From Candidatus Latescibacterota bacterium (lineage in GTDB: Bacteria > Krumholzibacteriota > Krumholzibacteriia > Krumholzibacteriales > WJIX01): a DNA stretch of 9,000 nucleotides. Numbering within the stretch: the stretch's first letter is position 1; each line of letters starts with the position of its first letter. The stretch covers positions 1-9,000 of the forward strand of contig DAOWMJ010000075.1 of NCBI GenBank assembly GCA_030643145.1, given 5' to 3'. This document shows, piece by piece, positions 7,535-9,000 of the stretch. Below the pieces are notes generated by a model. It was not told where the DNA came from, searched no databases, and worked only from the letters and a program-made list of their open reading frames with translations. The position numbers and the translations under genes are program-made.

Positions 7535-7563
7535 ACAATATTCCTTAGCCATTCAAACGTCAA
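7535..7563 (-). promoter_or_regulatory. Candidate sigma70 promoter for the SDR-to-wecA operon
   Basis: On the minus strand, TTGACG (7563-7558, 5 of 6 consensus matches) and TATTGT (7540-7535, 4 of 6) are separated by exactly 17 nt. Transcription would start near 7528, giving a leader of about 80 nt before the first SDR gene. The AT-rich background raises the chance of a random match. Confidence 0.45.
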
Positions 7564-7590
7564 TATAATACTAAAAATAAAGTATAGCAA
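7562..7590 (-). promoter_or_regulatory. Second overlapping sigma70-like promoter candidate
   Basis: On the minus strand, TTGCTA (7590-7585, 4 of 6 matches) and TATATT (7567-7562, 5 of 6) are 17 nt apart. Its -10 box overlaps the -35 box of the downstream candidate by two bases, so the two could not be used at once. Only one, or neither, may be real. Confidence 0.35.
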
Positions 7591-7666
7591 AAATAGAAAA
7601 GAGGGGAAAGATAACTTTAAAAAAGCTCTTTCTATAATTTGGTCACTTCTCCGAATTAGCTAATGG

Positions 7667-7682
7667 AAAACTGTACAGTTTT
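7667..7682. repeat. Perfect 16-bp palindrome AAAACTGTACAGTTTT
   Basis: The sequence equals its own reverse complement, with no spacer. It lies 65 nt beyond the glycosyltransferase stop and about 80 nt upstream of the nearest promoter candidate. Such symmetry fits a binding site for a dimeric regulator. As an RNA hairpin it would be weak (AT-rich stem, GTAC loop) with only a short T-run, so a terminator role is less likely. Chance occurrence in AT-rich DNA cannot be excluded. Confidence 0.4.
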
Positions 7683-7746
7683 TAGAGTAAAGTGGTGCTA
7701 TTTCACAAATTATCAGTTACTACAGGCTGCCTGATGTGGAAAAATG

Positions 7747-8826
7747 CTATTGTAATAGTCCTTTATATATATCCAGAGTTTGCCTCGCGCAATGTTCCCA
7801 GGTGAAACCAGCGGCATACTTGATTCCTTTCTCAATTCTCGCTTGTGGAATCGAGGTTAGAGAATCAATCCCATGAGCAATCTCATCGGTATTCAAAGGA
7901 TCAACATGAACAACAAAATTGCCGCTTATTTCACGAGCAGCGCCCACATTTCCCGCGAGCACGGGGGTTCCACATGCCATAGCCTCAAGTATTGGAAGTC
8001 CGAAACCTTCGTAAAAGGTAGGAAAAACAAAACCGACAGCCCCACTATAAAGGGCTGGCAAATCACTATCCTCAACATACCCCAGCATCTTCACTTTACC
8101 ATCGAGATTATACTTTGTAATAGCCTGCAGGGTTTTTTCCCCCTGATAGGAAATAGTTCCAGCCAACACCATATCCAAATCTCTGCTTACCTTAGAACAA
8201 GAAAATGCGTGAACCAACCGTTCGGTATTTTTCCTCTTTGATATAGTGCCCACAAATAATAAATATTCTTTCTTTAATTCATATTTATTCTTAACCCGCT
8301 TGATAACCACTTCACTTTGGGGAAAATAACATTCATCAATCCCGTGATAAATTACATTTACTTTGTCCGTTGGTACATTCAGCAAGTTTATAACATCCTG
8401 TTTTGTTGTTTCACTACATGTAATAACCGAATCAGTATATTCCAAAATTTCTTTGTATATTTTCTCTTTTCTCAAAACAAATTTCTTTGGCGCTATATTC
8501 TCATTGCTGAACTTCAACGCCAGAAGATCATGAATGGTAACAACGCTTTTCACATTATTCCAGCAAGGAACAAAACCGTCTAACCCGTGGATAATATCTA
8601 CGTCCTTATTGATTGGCCAATACGATTTGTAATAGTTTTTAACATTCAAATTTTCAGGTTTCCACCAATTGAACCGTTTCCCAGATCTGGATAGTTTGTA
8701 GAATACAGCCAGTGTATTGTCATCCTCAATCTCACATGATATTGCGGAAATTAGTTTAGAAATATAATGTGCTATCCCCGTTGGTTTCTTAGTAATAACG
8801 CCGCTTGCTTCAAATCCTATCCGCAT
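7747..8826 (-). CDS. GT4 family glycosyltransferase (mannosyltransferase B-like)
   Basis: This retaining GT-B glycosyltransferase probably adds one sugar from an NDP-sugar donor to the lipid-linked glycan at the cytoplasmic face of the membrane. The 359 residues show PTGIAHY (15-21), where the family has a Gly-rich acceptor-side loop, VVTIHDL (95-101), VIYHGID (148-154), the inter-domain motif FVGTISKRKN (181-190), LGYVEDSDLPALYSGA, and the donor-binding E-x7-E motif with E273 and E281 in EGFGLPILEAMACGTPV. This order matches the MtfB-like branch of GT4, which includes mannosyl- and rhamnosyltransferases; the actual donor is not determinable. No strong ribosome binding site precedes the ATG at 8826, but MRIGFEASG is a normal family start. 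The half coding the N-terminal region is markedly AT-richer than the half coding the C-terminal region. A 299-nt gap separates it from the next gene, so it may belong to the preceding transcript. Confidence 0.92.
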   Translation of the reverse strand: MRIGFEASGVITKKPTGIAHYISKLISAISCEIEDDNTLAVFYKLSRSGKRFNWWKPENLNVKNYYKSYWPINKDVDIIHGLDGFVPCWNNVKSVVTIHDLLALKFSNENIAPKKFVLRKEKIYKEILEYTDSVITCSETTKQDVINLLNVPTDKVNVIYHGIDECYFPQSEVVIKRVKNKYELKKEYLLFVGTISKRKNTERLVHAFSCSKVSRDLDMVLAGTISYQGEKTLQAITKYNLDGKVKMLGYVEDSDLPALYSGAVGFVFPTFYEGFGLPILEAMACGTPVLAGNVGAAREISGNFVVHVDPLNTDEIAHGIDSLTSIPQARIEKGIKYAAGFTWEHCARQTLDIYKGLLQ

Positions 8827-8899
8827 ATGTTTGCCAACCCGGCTATATATATCCGATTAAGCTATCCTGCTGTTTTTGACAACCCCATACAACCCTGGT
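8827..8899. other. Short intergenic gap before the glycosyltransferase
   Basis: These 73 nt lie between the partial upstream gene and the glycosyltransferase start. A TATATATA run (8844-8851) sits close to the start codon, but no -35 box lies at a suitable distance. No terminator is visible. The short gap is consistent with co-transcription of the two genes. Confidence 0.4.
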
Positions 8900-9000
8900 T
8901 CAAAAGCCTGAACGGCAAACCCGAAACCCCCAGTTGTCACTTACGCTACCGGGTATAAAAAAGGTTCGCTTTGAAGTATGACAATTCTCAGAATAATCAA
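8900..9000 (-). CDS. C-terminal end of an FGE/SUMF1-like domain protein (partial)
   Basis: Only the last 32 codons and a TGA (8902-8900) are present. The reading frame from 8998 ends ENCHTSKRTFF...SDNWGFRVCRSGF. This resembles the final strand of formylglycine-generating-enzyme (sulfatase-modifying factor) domains, whose ends commonly run C/R-x-(S/T)-x-R, about a dozen residues, then D-N-x-GFR-(V/L)-x-R. Known members either convert a Cys or Ser in sulfatases to formylglycine or are catalytically different relatives such as EgtB or ligand-binding fusions; the visible tail cannot say which. It lies on the same strand, 73 nt upstream of the glycosyltransferase. The alternative frame from 9000 (stop at 8941) shows no family signature. 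Identification rests on a short tail, so confidence is moderate. Confidence 0.55.
   Translation of the reverse strand, partial: DYSENCHTSKRTFFIPGSVSDNWGFRVCRSGF

Larger units (their letters stand above)
7448..7746. other. AT-rich intergenic region with probable operon promoter
   Basis: This 299-nt gap lies between the glycosyltransferase stop and the first SDR gene. By hand count 7501-7740 is about 32% GC. It holds a ribosome binding site, two overlapping sigma70-like promoter candidates and a perfect 16-bp palindrome. No coding sequence is supported: the minus-strand frames are broken by stops, and the plus-strand open stretch is a shadow of the SDR gene. A CAGG/CCTG mini-hairpin (7724-7734) just after the glycosyltransferase stop has no T-run, so no terminator is called. 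Confidence 0.6.

Noticed and set aside
7667..7682. LexA box reading of the palindrome (CTGT...ACAG)
   Set aside because: The E. coli LexA site needs eight bases between the half-sites; here CTGT and ACAG are adjacent.
7724..7734. CAGGCAGCCTG hairpin as terminator of the glycosyltransferase gene
   Set aside because: The stem is only four base pairs and is not followed by a T-run.
8941..9000. Alternative minus-strand frame from 9000 ending at a TAA at 8941
   Set aside because: The 19 residues show no recognisable family signature, while the frame ending at 8900 has a clear FGE-like tail.
1..9000. CRISPR arrays, tRNA/rRNA genes, insertion sequences, phage or defence genes
   Set aside because: No spaced direct repeats, tRNA or rRNA sequence, transposase or phage-like reading frames were seen; the window is almost fully explained by glycan genes and serS.

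Overview
Every gene in this window reads on the minus strand, so the biological order runs from high to low coordinates. The window is a bacterial cell-surface polysaccharide (O-antigen, capsule or exopolysaccharide) locus made mostly of nucleotide-sugar enzymes. The genome is moderately AT-rich. The phylum cannot be fixed from this sequence. The gene families are widespread in bacteria, and mixed start codons (ATG, one probable TTG) with AAGG/GGAG-type ribosome binding sites fit a bacterium, probably uncultured.

Layout in transcription order: (1) 9000-8900, the last 32 codons of a protein ending in a GFRV-type tail like that of formylglycine-generating-enzyme (FGE/SUMF1) domains. (2) 8826-7747, a GT4 glycosyltransferase. 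(3) 7746-7448, an AT-rich intergenic region of about 300 nt with a perfect 16-bp palindrome and two overlapping sigma70-like promoter candidates. (4) 7447-6476 and 6464-5493, two tandem extended SDR enzymes of identical length (323 aa): a GDP-mannose 4,6-dehydratase-like protein with an RRG motif, then a GDP-6-deoxy-4-ketohexose reductase-like protein with a GPGQ motif. (5) 5376-4072, UDP-glucose 6-dehydrogenase. (6) 3980-2946, dTDP-glucose 4,6-dehydratase. (7) 2949-1867, UDP-GlcNAc 2-epimerase, joined to the previous gene by an ATGA overlap. (8) 1811-705, a polytopic WecA/TagO-type sugar-1-phosphate transferase. (9) 573 to the left edge, the N-terminal 191 residues of seryl-tRNA synthetase.

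Read together, the genes supply a GDP-deoxyhexose (GDP-D-rhamnose is the simplest reading), UDP-glucuronate, dTDP-4-keto-6-deoxyglucose and UDP-ManNAc. They also encode the enzyme that would start a repeat unit on undecaprenyl phosphate and one glycosyltransferase. The later enzymes that would finish some of these sugars (RmlA/C/D or an aminotransferase, WecC, ManB/ManC), the flippase and the polymerase are not here and must lie elsewhere.

I do not see an unknown defence, mobile or RNA system. The most unusual points are the FGE-like tail beside the glycosyltransferase, the motif-distinguishable SDR pair, the three orphan nucleotide-sugar branches, the compositional split inside the glycosyltransferase gene and the palindrome-containing intergenic region.
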